64,000 nt of DNA. It comes from Euryodendron excelsum. Lineage: Eukaryota > Streptophyta > Magnoliopsida > Ericales > Pentaphylacaceae. Location: the NCBI GenBank assembly GCA_033060915.1, contig CM065389.1, positions 23,946,001-24,010,000 on the forward strand, read 5' to 3'. Below the pieces are notes generated by a model. That model was not told where the DNA came from. It did not search any database and was given only the letters and a program-made list of their open reading frames with translations. The first letter of the stretch is position 1. Each line of letters opens with the position of its first letter. Shown here in pieces: positions 1-11,147 of this stretch. The translations under genes and the position numbers were made by a program.

Positions 1-612
1 TCTCAAAAACCTGAGCTCCCTCTCCTAAGCATTGCAAAAGAACAAGGTATCATCTACAAAGAGAAGGTGTGATACAAACACTGACTCCCATGTGTTACTG
101 CCCACTCTAAAACCACAGACCACGCCTGCCTCCACCACTTTTTGAATCATACGGCTCAAAGATTCCATAACCATAATAAAGAGGAACAGAGAAAGGGAGT
201 CGCCTTGCCGCAAGCCCCTCAAACTAGGAAAGAAACCTTTAGGGACCCCATTAACCAACATTGAAAATCGTACTGAAGAAATGTAACATCAGATCCAATT
301 CCTCCATGTAACCCCAAAATCCGTCCTATCCAAAACATAAAGCAAAAGGTCCCGGCGTACATGATCGAAGACTTTCTCAATATCCAACTTGCACAACAGA
401 CCAGGAGAGTTGCTTTTAATACGAGAGTCCACACATTCATTAGCCACTAAAACTGCATCAAGAATCTGACAACCCTCAACAAAAGCATTCTGCGAGTCTG
501 AGATAATTGACCCAAACACATTCTTCAAATGAACTGACCAAGTCTTAGCTAGAATCTTGTACACACTACCAACCAAGTTGATTGGTCTGAAATCTTGGGC
601 TCCTCTGAGATC
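1..612 (-). pseudogene. LINE (L1-type) reverse transcriptase fragment, decayed
   Basis: Translation of the minus strand gives the central part of a plant L1-type non-LTR reverse transcriptase. Seen in order are DFRPINLVGSVYKILAK (near 600-550), [45 protein letters not shown] and [11 protein letters not shown]. The last is the catalytic box, normally FADD, here FVDD. The frame is continuous but carries a TGA at 286-288, just after the NWI stretch, and a TAG at 25-27. The element is therefore dead. Homology stops near 612, and the left side runs off the window. No endonuclease or poly(A) end is visible. It is a fragment of a mobile element, not a host gene. Confidence 0.9.
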
Positions 613-1888
613 CTATGGCTTAAAATTGCAAAATGCTCCTACCACATCATTTTGTTTGAGTTTTTTGTATAAAAATTAAGTATATTTAGCAGTTTTCTAA
701 AAGAATACTATGATGTTATATTATAGAAGTCTATTATATTAGACTTTATCACAACAAAATTATAAGGTTTTTGTATAAAAAAAAAAAAAACATCATTCTA
801 AAGGATATAATTTCAGGGTCAATTTGTCTCAATAACTTCAGTTTCTATAGTGAAGGTAGAAAATCAAATAAAGCATATGCCTCATTGTATCTTATACACT
901 AAGGCGCAATGGGGCTATCAAAGTGAAGGGTGTAATCCTCCATGATGGATGGGTGTGGCCGCTATGCAACCATATGCATCACTTTCAATTACATCATATA
1001 TCCCCAACATCCTATGCAACCATGTCCATCATATTCAAATACATCCTAGGTCCCCAAAAAATTATCATGACCCATGGTCTGAAAGCTTCTGTCAAAGGAT
1101 TACGACATTAAACAACATAGTGATTCATAACCCATATATTTCCTCCATATGACAATACAATAACCTTAATTGTCATCAACACCCCCCACGCCACCCCCCC
1201 CCCCAAAAAAAAAAAATGGTCAATATCTGTAGATGACATTCAGGAAGGACATTTGGGATCAACAAGGCAGGAAGCATTAGGGTTTCGTTTTTGAGTCTTC
1301 ACAAAAGCAAATACAGATCTAAAACATGGTCCGGCAACAACAAAAATACCCATGATTCAAGTGTTAAACTGATCAAACTCAGAGATAGGGAAACAGGAAA
1401 AACTGGAATATGGGTAGACTGACAGTAAATATTAGTGTAATCATAGCTTCAGTAGAAAAGAAAACCAAACTAAAATTAAAAGAACTTATCAGAAATAATT
1501 AAAAACTCAAAATTAAAAAGGAGAAAGCCCTCATGATATTAGACAGCAGCTCATCGAAATATCAAGTACATGCACGCATAAAAATTAATAGTTTTAAGTT
1601 TCTAGATCCGAAATTACAATATTATGGAAACAAGGAAAGAAAAGCAACAAACAGAAAGATCTAATGAGAATTCCTTTGGGTTTACCATGGTTGCAGCTTG
1701 GAAGAAGAGATCAGTCAAGCTGACCGGTAGATCAGTATAAATCGAAACCAATGGAACACCTAAACACCCTGTCCACTGCTTGTCAGATCTCTCTCTCTCC
1801 CTCCCTCCCTCTCGCCCATGTAACACGAAGGAAAGTTTTGTTCTCCATCAGATTGTTGGATTCATGAGCCTGGCTAAACGGGCGGGAT
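613..1888. other. Intergenic DNA without recognised gene
   Basis: No convincing coding region was seen. It contains an imperfect direct repeat of about 50 bp (units starting at 962 and 1012, both beginning ctatgcaaccat), a C-run followed by an A-run near 1192-1216, and a CT-rich simple repeat at 1788-1815. Short ORFs here lack recognisable motifs. Confidence 0.6.
962..1056. repeat. Two-unit imperfect tandem repeat, period 50 bp
   Basis: The units at 962 and 1012 share ctatgcaaccat, then a catcat/ttcaa.tacatc core and a ccccaa end. There are only two copies and the function is unknown. Confidence 0.55.
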
Positions 1889-1891
1889 TTA

Positions 1892-2118
1892 GGGCCCGTT
1901 TGGTTCGGCTCATTTGCAGCTTTTTTGATTTAGCTTTTTTTTTGTTTATAAACAAAAGAGCTAAGATTTTAAAGTTTTTTTACTTTTTTTTTTTTTTTTT
2001 GCTTGTCTGCATATCTTATCCTGTTAAAAGCAAAAAAACTAAAAAAACTTAACTTTTTTACTTATAAGTTAAAAAAAAAAATAAAAAAAGTTACAAAAAA
2101 GCCAAACCAAACAAACAC
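1892..2118. mobile_element. Harbinger/Tourist-like MITE with TTA duplication
   Basis: The left end is GGGCCCGTTTGGTTCGGCT. The reverse complement of the right end is GTGTTTGTTTGGTTTGGCT, a 14/19 match. The 3-bp sequence TTA flanks both sides (1889-1891 and 2119-2121), as expected for PIF/Harbinger-type insertion. The 227-bp interior is A/T homopolymer-rich and codes for nothing. Family assignment rests on the TIR style and the target duplication. Confidence 0.6.
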
Positions 2119-2246
2119 TTAGAATGGGTTATTCCGGATCTAATCAGTTTATTAAGTGAGTTAGGTTAGAATGGCTCGGGTTCGACCCATTGACCCTATC
2201 AACTCCTTTGCTAGTTCTAGTTCGACTTTTTTTTTCATTCGTTCTT

Positions 2247-3173
2247 GGGTAATTACACTTTACCCTCTTACTATATGAGTAAAAGTTAGATAATCACTTC
2301 GTGATTCAAAAGTAGACACATAGCTAAGGATGACAATGCAGGCTAGTTCGGAACGAGTTTGGCTAAACCCTACCTCGCTCCTAATAGAAAAACTCTATCT
2401 CACACCTTGACCCGTAACAAGTTGAACATCTCCATCCCACCCCTATCTTACTTAAATTAATCGAGGTTCAAATTAAAACGGGTTGAACCTATAAAAAATT
2501 TTAAAATAAAAATAAACCTCTTAAAATAAAAAAATTACAAATTATGCTATCTTTAATACAATATAAAATTGAGAAAGAAAAACCTAAAATCTAATAATAA
2601 AAAGTAAAACTAGAATCTTAATATTTATTCTATATACTAATGATATTTTGTATAATAAAAAATAATATTAATTATTTAAGTATTTCATAATATAGTTGGG
2701 CCGAAGTTGACTCAAACCTTACTCTGTCCTGAACCAGTATTGGGTTTTACTTTTTTCTTCCTACCCCGCCTCAAATTCATTCATTCATACCCCAAACCCT
2801 TCCTATTAGGGATGGGGTGAATGGAGTTCAAATTTTTCAGCTCCAATTGCCATCTCTATACATTACTCCTTGTGATTTGAATTTAGCTATAAAATAAATG
2901 GAAACCGTTATGATTAATGACAATTTTGTTTTAGAAGTATTTTGTTAGTTCATCTTTTCAAAATAGAATATCAAAAAGACGATTTTACCATTTAATATCA
3001 AAATAAAAAGTTATCTCCCGTAGGGACATTTTTTTCATTTTATCAAATTTGTCATGATTCTATCAATTTTACAAATAAGTTCAAACTACAGGAGATTTAT
3101 GTGTCTATTTTTTAACCATAAAGGGGTTTCTGATTTTCGCTCAAACTACAAGAGGGTAAACTGTATTTACCCC
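2247..3173. mobile_element. Inverted-repeat element (MITE-like), about 930 bp, with nested element
   Basis: The left end reads gggtaattacactttaccct. The right end, reverse-complemented, reads ggggtaaatacagtttacc, giving imperfect terminal inverted repeats. Subterminal sequence also mirrors (gattcaaaagtagacacat against atgtgtctattttttaacc). A second, shorter inverted-repeat unit lies inside at about 2327-2862. No target-site duplication could be settled for the outer element, so the superfamily is unknown. Confidence 0.5.
2327..2862. mobile_element. Possible MITE nested in the 2247-3173 element
   Basis: It begins aaggatgacaatgcagg and ends ccaattgccatctct. The reverse complement of the end is agagatggcaattgg, which gives short terminal inverted repeats of the common plant 'ggatggcaa' type. 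It interrupts the outer element between its subterminal arms. The interior is AT-rich and non-coding. Confidence 0.4.
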
Positions 3174-3214
3174 ACTTTTTGTTCCCTTTTTTTAGTATTT
3201 GGATGAAATTTAAA

Positions 3215-3425
3215 GGTGCGAGCCCTAGAGTGGTTGGCTTGTCCTTAGATATGCATAGATCTTAAGTTCAATTCACTTTCACACTCCTTTATATTTAGTC
3301 ATTATTCACGTGATACATGAAGTTTATATAATTCGTGTGGATAGTGGCTACTCAAACTCGAGGAAGCAATCAGCCGAAGGCCTAGACATTTTGTAATAAA
3401 AATAAATAAATAAATAAAAATAAGG
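3215..3425 (+). mobile_element. tRNA-derived SINE
   Basis: A pol III A-box-like segment (AGCCCTAGAGTGG, about 3220-3232) is followed about 35 bp later by a B-box-like GTTCAATTC (3266-3274), a spacing typical of tRNA-derived SINEs. The unit ends in an AATA-type tail near 3398-3422. No clear target-site duplication was found. It is short, non-coding and plus-oriented. Confidence 0.55.
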
Positions 3426-3887
3426 GAAAAACATCTACAAAGAAAATTCTTATACGTAAACTAGTTTCTCAATTTATTTTCACACTCTTAAACACAAAGT
3501 TAATGGGTTCCACACATATTTATTAATATGGATCTCACTCTCTTATGTTGTGGAGAGTGATGAGACAAATATTGTGAAATTGGTTTTTATATAATGCAAC
3601 TCATCTACAAAACATAGAAATCAAACAAATAACAACTGTCACATCATAAGCTACTATGAGTAGAGATATAAAAGTAAAGAAAACACTAGAAAACAGCCGC
3701 TAAATCGATCCAAGCAGTTTCCATTCATGGTGTAACCACATAATGGAACTGTGAACTCTTTGTGACTCATTATTTATGGGGTTGATGAATACGTGTAATT
3801 TTAGAATTCCCAAATTACTATTTTTTTGGTTGCAAAAACAAAAGAATTCATTCATTAAGAAAGAGTACAACATAGGTTGATTGGACA
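3426..3887. other. AT-rich intergenic DNA
   Basis: No gene, RNA or repeat could be recognised here. It ends at the left boundary of the SIRE-type element. Confidence 0.5.
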
Positions 3888-5659
3888 TATTAGCCCAGTG
3901 ATGCAATCTAAGAGGGGGGTTAATTGGGTTTCTCAAAATTAATCGCATAAAAATACAATTAAAAACTAATTAATCAATGGAACAGTAACTTAGTAAAGTG
4001 TGAGCAATGCAAGCAGGTGATAAAGTGCAAAGAAGAAAAACGAAGCACAATTAGATTTACTGAGGTTCGATCACAATGTGTGATCTATGTCCTCACCCCT
4101 AAGATTATCTTAAAAGCCTTCTACTATGCAAAAACTCCCTTACACAGCAGATGCTAGTTGCCTAAGTGCTCAGCTCACTTTTTATAAGAGCTCTTCCTAA
4201 ACTCTTAAAGACCTAAGTGATTTTGTACAAGTTTCACTCAAACTTACAAGTATTTTTGCCAAAAACACTTAAACTCACAGGTTTACAAACTCATCAATTG
4301 AAATAAATAAAGTGTGTACAATGGGTAACTCTCTTGAAGAGTGTATATGTAGGTGTAAGCTCAGTGAATGCCCTAACAAAGAGAATGTATCAGTTCAATT
4401 TAGAGAATCAACTTCCAATTAGTTGTTCAGCGCATAAATCCTTAGATTCTTGTGTATAAATGCTATGGGCATCTTGTATATATAGCCTTGCATTGATTCT
4501 AGACAGTGGTGGTGGTTAGGAATGCATTTAATGTGAGATCGAGCTGATAGAATGTTAAAAAATATAGCCGTTACAGACGAGGAGTTGACTCTTTTGCTGA
4601 AAGGGTCAACCATTTTGTTCTAGATCTAACTTCCTCAACCCTCTATCCAAATGTGTCAACACCTAAAATATAGAAGTCAACCCTTTTTACGTTTCAGTAG
4701 ACTTCACTAAGGCTCTGTCCAAATGTGTTAACCCCTAAGAAATATGGAGTCGACTCTTTTGTGAGTCCTCTTCAAATTTCTTGTAAATCATCAATAACTT
4801 CAAGGATATTCCAAATGAGGCTTCCAAAGCTTGAAATGACTTCTTCAAAACTTATTAATTTTTAAGAATACATTTAATCTCTTCGAGATGAAATTAATCC
4901 AATCATATATAGGGTTCCTTAATCAACCTAGCTTCTTCCGTTGATCCAAGACTTCTTCAAATCTTCAAGTAGAGCATTCAAGTCTTGTGTAGATCTTCAA
5001 TAGATCTTCATCCTCTTTGAACATCTTCAAAACTTCTTTTCTGATTACCGATCTCGAGATCTTCTCATGCCACATTATAGAAGGTGTCAGTACTTGTTGC
5101 CAACCTCCTTTATAAGATGTCAATTCTTCCAAAAAGGTGTTGATACTTTCTGCCGACCTCGGTGTCAGTATTTGATGTCGATCTTCTTTTTCGATCTTAA
5201 GTGTCAACATCTCTGAGTTAGGCTCCAGTACTTGATGATGATCTCTTTTTATGATCTTAAGTGTCAGCATTTCTGAGCTAGGCTTTAGTACTTGATTTCA
5301 TTATCATTTTCAAGTCTAGATCTTCTATTCTTCCAAGACATCTTCAAAGTCTTCAAAGTGAGGTGTGAGCACTTGATGTCGATCTCATTACACTTGATGC
5401 CGATCTCATCACACTTGATGCTGATCTTTATATACTTGATGCCGATCTCCTTTTCAAGTACAAACCTTTAAGAAGGCTTCTAAGTCTTATGATATTCTCT
5501 TCAACTTTGCTTGATAAACTTCTCAACATATAAGTTTTTCAATATTTCCAATATATATCAAGCTTCAAGTCAAAATTCAATAATCTGCACACTAAGTAAA
5601 ATCATTAGATCATTAACACAATATTTTGTTATCATCAAAATCAAGACATGAGGTCAACA
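3888..5659 (-). repeat. 3' LTR of the SIRE-type element
   Basis: About the first 400 bp align with 25520-25930; examples are the shared stretches gtgagcaatgcaag and gttcgatcacaa. In element orientation it starts TGTTGACCTCATGTCTTGAT (5659 leftwards). The far end should be CA, but the plus-strand TG has become TA at 3888. It carries four exact-period 21-bp repeats at 5371-5454. Short ORFs inside it (for example 4965-5270) only translate these repeats. Confidence 0.8.
5371..5454. repeat. Four tandem 21-bp repeats in the SIRE LTR
   Basis: The motif acttgatg.cgatct starts at 5371, 5392, 5413 and 5434, exactly 21 bp apart. Related looser copies occur upstream, at about 5090-5290. It lies in the U3 side of the LTR and could hold repeated promoter or enhancer sites; that is inference. 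Confidence 0.75.
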
Positions 5660-6333
5660 ATCGCTCCATTTTCGATGATGATAAAACCTTAAATAATATG
5701 ATCAATATACTCAATATCTAATGAGTAATAAAAGTGCAGTATCAGAGTAATTCAAAAAATAAAATCTCATACCAGAATTGTCTCCCCCTTTCTTTTGTAT
5801 TTAGTGTATCAATACATTTCCAAGTTCAGAGCAATACAAATGTTTAGAGCATAGTAATCCTTGCTCCCCCTTTCTTATGTGATATAGCACTTCATATTGC
5901 TACCAAATATTTTAAAAAGCATAAACTAATAAAGCAATGCACTATTCTTCTTATTCTCGCACTATTCGCCTTATTCTCTTCCCTTTTGTGTACCATATTT
6001 AGATAAATTCTTTCTTTCCCATATACCTTGTTACAAGTACTTCTTCCTTTTTTTGTCAACTCATTAATATAAAATTTAAAGGCAGTTACAATAATAAAAA
6101 AATCTTAAAACAAGATTAAAGCTATTTTTAGGTTAGCAATCAAAGCTTTAACCAATGAACCAACCAATAAAACCAAATCACTTATATATATATATATATA
6201 TATTAGGCATTAACATTGTTCAAACATATCCACAACAATACTACAACTAAATTATCTTAGGGATGACACACCATTCTGTTAAAAATGTTGTTCAAATATG
6301 TAAATGCAAATAAGAATGTAAATGCAAGAGTGC
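5660..6333 (-). other. 3' untranslated part of the SIRE-type element, with degenerate polypurine tract
   Basis: Read on the minus strand, the bases directly before the LTR are AATGGAGCGAT. This is a damaged version of the GGGGGAGAT-type polypurine tract usual before copia LTRs. The remainder is AT-rich and non-coding, with a TA microsatellite near 6183-6204. Confidence 0.5.
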
Positions 6334-7979
6334 TCATTTGGGTTTGGGTGATGGGGTTTGGGAAAGGTTAATAAGGTCATCAGCAGTGTTGGTGAATTTG
6401 GAGGCTGGATTCCTTTGCCTCAGTCTATACTTGTGTGATTTGACTATTGGAGGTGTAGGGGCAGGGGAGTCAGCTCCCGTTTCAGATAAGGGGTCAACCC
6501 TTTCAGTTGCTTCTTCCATCTCATCAATACTTGAATCCTCTTATTCAACTTGAGTTGTTTCAAGGTAGAGAGGTTTGTACTCATCTCCAACCATTCTTTG
6601 GATATACTTTTCAAGATGCTCATTGAGATAGCAATGCTATTGAAGATTTCTTGCTTCATAGCATTTCTTTCAGCCATAAAAGCTTTTCTCATTTCTCTTA
6701 CCTTCTTTTCCACAAAATGAAGCCTGGTTGCTTCGTTATCTGCTTTCTTATCAATCTTATTGAACATTTTCTCTTGGTACTTTTGCATCTCTTTCGTTAT
6801 GCTCAGTAAGACTGTCATTTGCACATAATTGTCACTAGGGACAATATTAAAAAGTTCCCTTGGTTCACTAGAGGATTCTCCTCTTTTAACAATTCTTTCC
6901 CTTGGAGTTATGCTACCACCAACATTCTTCTCCTTATTGGGTGTCCATTTCTTGGTTTGAGGATCAAAATGATACCTCATTCTAAACAGAGTTTTCTAAT
7001 TGTATTTATCAGAATTGGGATCAAGGGTCCTATTCTTTTCATTCAATAAGTCCACCTTGAAGTGTTTGAAAATTTTGGTTAAAAGCATCTCATAAGGCAG
7101 ACTGACTTTGGTTTTGGTTGCTTGGTGAATATAGCTCAAAATGAACTCGGCCAAGTCAATCTTAGTATCAATAATGTATGCCCATAAGAAAAACAACTCT
7201 TTTTCAATAATATACTCAAAATTTTCACATTTAGGAATCAAAATGTGGCAAATAAAGTGATGTATAAGCCCTAACTCTAGAAGGAGTTCATTGGCTAAGG
7301 GTTGAAAGTTTTCATCATCATAAATCTCCCTTCCTAACAAAACAAACAATGCAGTACATCTGCTCACATCTTTCCTTTCTTTGTCTCTACCACTACCAAT
7401 TCCCAAGATTTGGCAAATGACTCCTTTAGTCAATGTGAAGGACACACCTTTAACATAACTAATAATATTTATACTTGCCCTCTTCTGTTTGGCATGGGCA
7501 TAAAATTGTGCCACTAATTCAGGATAAACATTCTCATTCAACAAAGTCATGGATTTCCATCTTAGACTCTCCATTTTGGGTTCAAAAGTGAATTTTTCTT
7601 TTGTAGAGAACCCATAATCAATCCATCTTCCATTAAGAATAACCCTCAAAGAAAAGCCTTGACAATACCTTTCTCGGACGGACTCTTTTTCAAAGCAGAT
7701 GTCATCCTCAAAGAAGTCCTCTTCCTTAGCAATGTGTTTTCCTTTTCTCTTTTTAGAAGCCCTTGAAGGTTTGCTTTTCTCCTTCATCTTCTTACTTCCT
7801 TTTGATTTTGGTGTCGACTCCACTAGGGTTTTCTTCCCTTTCTTCGACGATGAGGTTTTTAAAGCCATTTGGAAGTTGAAATGGAGGTTAATGGTGGTTA
7901 TGAAATGAAGTGGTGGATCGAATCTAGGTTTTATAGAGTTTGGTTGAGAGATTTTCAGAGGTAAATGCAGTTGGAGCAA
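6334..7979 (-). pseudogene. Envelope-like / 'putative plant transposon protein' ORF of the SIRE-type element
   Basis: The reading frame starts at 7979 (a better start may be the downstream ATG giving MALKTSSSKKGKK). It runs 327 codons to a TAG at 6996-6998 and continues in the same frame from MRYHFDPQTKKW to about 6444. A frameshift near 6500 then moves to the frame ending in RLRQRNPASK at 6334. The N-terminus is Lys/Ser-rich and basic. The middle (VKGVSFTLTKGVICQILGI, then LIHHFICHILIPK) resembles the plant domain called putative plant transposon protein (Pfam PF20167). The following stretch looks like a coiled coil (KEMQKYQEKMFNKIDKKAD). The position between RNase H and the 3' LTR matches the env-like gene of SIRE elements. 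Role unproven. No clear membrane segment was identified. Confidence 0.7.
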
Positions 7980-8360
7980 CGGTTCATTAAGAGAGAGTGA
8001 GAGTTATCGATTTGGGGCAAAACAAGAGTTTAAATAGCCATCTGAGCATATATGTATGTATATGCGAATGGGTGGACTCCTATCTTTAGGGGGTCGATTC
8101 TTTTTATACTAAAAGAGCTATTTAGGCTCTCTATTAAAATGGGTCGACTCTTCAAACAAAAGGAGTCGACTATTTTCAACAGATGTCACCAGAAGCCATT
8201 TCCAGAATACAGTGGTCAACTCCTTAAAGGCAAGGGTCGACTCTTTTTCTTATGAAATGCCGACATGAATTAGGAATGACACAAATTGAAAACACATAGA
8301 CATATAATCAATTTCAAATGATTCATATATACAATCAATCATATATAACATCATAATCAA
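7980..8360 (-). other. Leader region between pol and the envelope-like ORF, rich in GTCGACTC motifs
   Basis: There is no ORF of note. On the plus strand, variants of gggtcgactctttt recur near 8068, 8090, 8140, 8162, 8212 and 8234. The same motif recurs inside the 3' LTR near 4576-4620 and 4747. The sharing suggests an LTR-derived segment placed before the extra ORF. Confidence 0.55.
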
Positions 8361-9597
8361 TCAAACCAATGGATTGCTCATTCCTAATTTTCTCGTAATC
8401 ATATAAAATCTATCTTTACTCAATGGTTTTGTGAAGATATCAGCTAATTGATGGTCACCGCTCACAAAATCAAGTTTAATATCACATTTTTGCACATAAG
8501 TACAAATAAAATGATGTATAACTTCATTGTACTTCGTGCCAGAGTGTTGAAAGGATTCTTGATCAAATTGATGGCACTTGTGTTATCACATCTAATAGGA
8601 ATGTGTTCAAAGGTAAGTCCAAAGTCGTCTAGTTGATGTTTAATCAAAAGGACTTCAATCCAACAGTTTCCAGCTGTAATGTACTCAACCTCGACTGTAG
8701 AAAGTACAACTGAATTTTGCTTTTTGTTAAACCAAGAAACAAGCATTTTACTAAAAAAATTGACAAGAGCCACTAGTGCTCTTTCTATCAACTTTACTCT
8801 CAGCATAATCAGTATTAGAGTAGCCAATTAGGCCAAATGAATTGCCTTTAGGGTACCATAACTCTAGGTTTGGTGTGTGCTTGAGATATCTAAAAATCAT
8901 CTTAACAACAGTAACATATAATTCCTTAGGATTAGATTGAAATCTAGTACATAAGCAAATATTGAACATAATATCAGGCTTACTAGCAGTTAGATAGAGT
9001 AATGAGTCAATCATACTTCTATAAAGCTTGGTATCCACAGAAATACCTCTTTCATCATTGTCAAGTTTTGTTGAAATATTTATCGGAGTGCACAATGGTT
9101 TTGCATCTTCTATTCCAAACTTTTTAAGTAGATCTTTGATGTATTTAGTTTGGTTAATGAACATCATTTGCTTTGATTGTTTGATTTAAAGTCCAAGGAA
9201 GTAGTTGAGTTGTTCCATCATGCTCATCTCAAACTCATCATGCATACATTAGTAGAGCCAAATATAATATCATCAGCATAAATTTGCATAATAAGTATGT
9301 CATGATCTCTAATGTTTATAAAAAAAGTTGTATCAACTTTGCCTCTTGTAAAACCATTTTCAATAAAAAAATTTGCCCAACCTTTCATACTAAGCCCTTG
9401 GGGCTTGTTTCTAATCATAAAAAGCTTTTGTAAGTTTGAAAACATGATTTGGAAGCATAAGATTTTCAAAAGCAAGAGGTTGCTCCACATAAACTTCTTC
9501 AAAAATATAGTTTCCACATCCATTTGATAAAGCTTGAAATTTTTGAAACATGAAAATATAAGTAATATTCTAATGGCTTCTAATTAAGCTAAAGGTC
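8361..9597 (-). pseudogene. SIRE-type pol: C-terminal RT and RNase H
   Basis: Just left of the 9598 insertion the minus strand reads P-L-A-stop-LEAIRILL, so one Arg position has become TAA. It continues with KLYQMDVETIFL, the catalytic box IYADDIIFGSTN (near 9250), then LLYLTASKPDI, DYAESKVDRKSTSGSCQFF, the RNase H segment SVVLSTVEVEY and the typical copia tail DIFTKPLSKDRF. It ends at TGA 8361-8363. Frame changes near 9200 and 8800 break it. It is the continuation of 13755-14300 across the inserted LTR. Confidence 0.85.
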
Positions 9598-10079
9598 TGT
9601 AAGCACCCCATTTTTGCCTGCTCAGCAATCTTGGACTTGACTGGACTCACATTCAAATTTCACAGACACATTCAAGCCCAAACCGACTTCCTAAACTCCA
9701 TCTCTTTAATCAACCGCTTCGCAGGCCTACTAGGCCTAATAGAGGCAAAATAACCAAAATGTCCTTGGAGCATTGCTCAGTCCAATTACAGTTGACACAT
9801 CTTCTTAAAGACGATAAATCCATATTTTAATCTAAATTCCAGTTCCAATTTCAGTCAAGACCAATCAAACTCAATTTGGCACGTCTATCGAGAAAACACA
9901 AAACCCCTTAGAACAATAAGTCCCTCCACGCTCATCGAACGGGATGGAACCCAAGTCCCCGAGATGGTAGAGTAGTTCATTGCTGGTGCCTGCTAGCTCG
10001 CCAATATAGAATATCCGCTACTCAACATGTCGATTGGGAAAATACCTAAGGCCCTGAGGCAATAAGTCTATCTAACAAC

Positions 10080-10105
10080 TTCCTGAGATTAGGCAATCTT
10101 CAGAA
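10080..10105. other. Hairpin with AGGC loop in LTR copy 1
   Basis: Imperfect arms ttcctgagatt and aatcttcagaa flank an aggc core. The same fold recurs in other copies of this LTR family (20034-20058 and 62059-62225). Confidence 0.5.
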
Positions 10106-10449
10106 TAAATGCACACCGTCAGAGTGATGGAAACACTCACAAACACTGCAACCGTTAAAGTGACGGAAACATTTGCAAACAGGTCAACATTAGGAATGCC
10201 AACAAACGCCCTATGTCATGGGACCGAGCACACCTCTAGGCCGTGGCACATTTACTGGAGGACAACATACCTTTGGAAACCAACTCGTCACATAGTGTTA
10301 GAGTGATGAAAACACTCAAAACCCGGGTCAACACCAATGCCTGCTAGCCCATTCTGGTGAAAAATAACCAAAATGTCCCTAGTTGGCCCCAACGACACGC
10401 TTCTTAAGAAAGCACCTAAGACCTCATAGCGGTAAGTCCAACCTTTCAA

Positions 10450-10960
10450 AATTATCCCAAATATAATCTAACACGTTCTAGTGCCTTCCAATTGCTTCCA
10501 GATTGATTTCGAGAGCATTTGATCAAAATGACCATTTTACCCCTAGGCATCTAATTGCCTCCGGGAACCATACTAGCTCTGGGTATCAAATCGGTTACCA
10601 CCTAAGGATATTTCTAATAATATTCCCAAACTTTTGGTATCTTACGGATCATTTTGAGTCCATTCTAGTAAACCCGGTGCGAAATGACCATTTTGCCCCT
10701 AATGGGCTAGTCAGCTTTTCCAAACACACCAGCTCTGGGTATTAAACTGGCAACCCCTTGGAGTACTCTAGTGGTGTTTCCAACCTTTAAGTCTTATCAC
10801 AGACCACTTAGGGTCAATCCAGATGCTCCCCTAAATCAAATGACCGTTTTGTCCCTGGTGGGCCCCTTTTCAACTACTCCGGCTGTGATCATCAAGCTAG
10901 TTACCTCTAAGGTACCCTTTTGAGGATTCCTGTCCATTCTTGGTGGAGTTTAGCTACTTG
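10450..10960. repeat. U3 subrepeats, period about 157 bp, LTR copy 1
   Basis: The motif aaatgacc.ttttg.ccct followed by a pyrimidine-rich stretch and ctctgggtat.aa recurs near 10528, 10685 and 10840. The same array, at similar spacing, is present in the other LTR copies. Confidence 0.65.
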
Positions 10961-11139
10961 AAATCTTCCAAATCATTTCTAGACTTTTCGGAGTCACTTA
11001 TAGGGAAGCCAGACCAAAAATTATATGGTAGTCACTAGGACAGGTGCCCAAATCTTCTGCCTTACATCTCAAGGCTGGTGCCAAACCAAAATTTGGACTG
11101 GCGCCATTGCAACTAATGCTAAGCCAAATTTTGGCTACC

Positions 11140-11147
11140 TATAAATA
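11140..11147 (+). promoter_or_regulatory. TATA box of LTR copy 1
   Basis: TATAAATA directly follows a 15-bp palindrome (AGCCAAATTTTGGCT, 11122-11136). All LTR copies in the window that cover this region have the same box: 21147, 63549 and, reversed, 16882. Confidence 0.7.

Noticed and set aside
4965..5270. 101-codon ORF in the SIRE 3' LTR
   Set aside because: It lies wholly in the LTR and translates diverged direct repeats.
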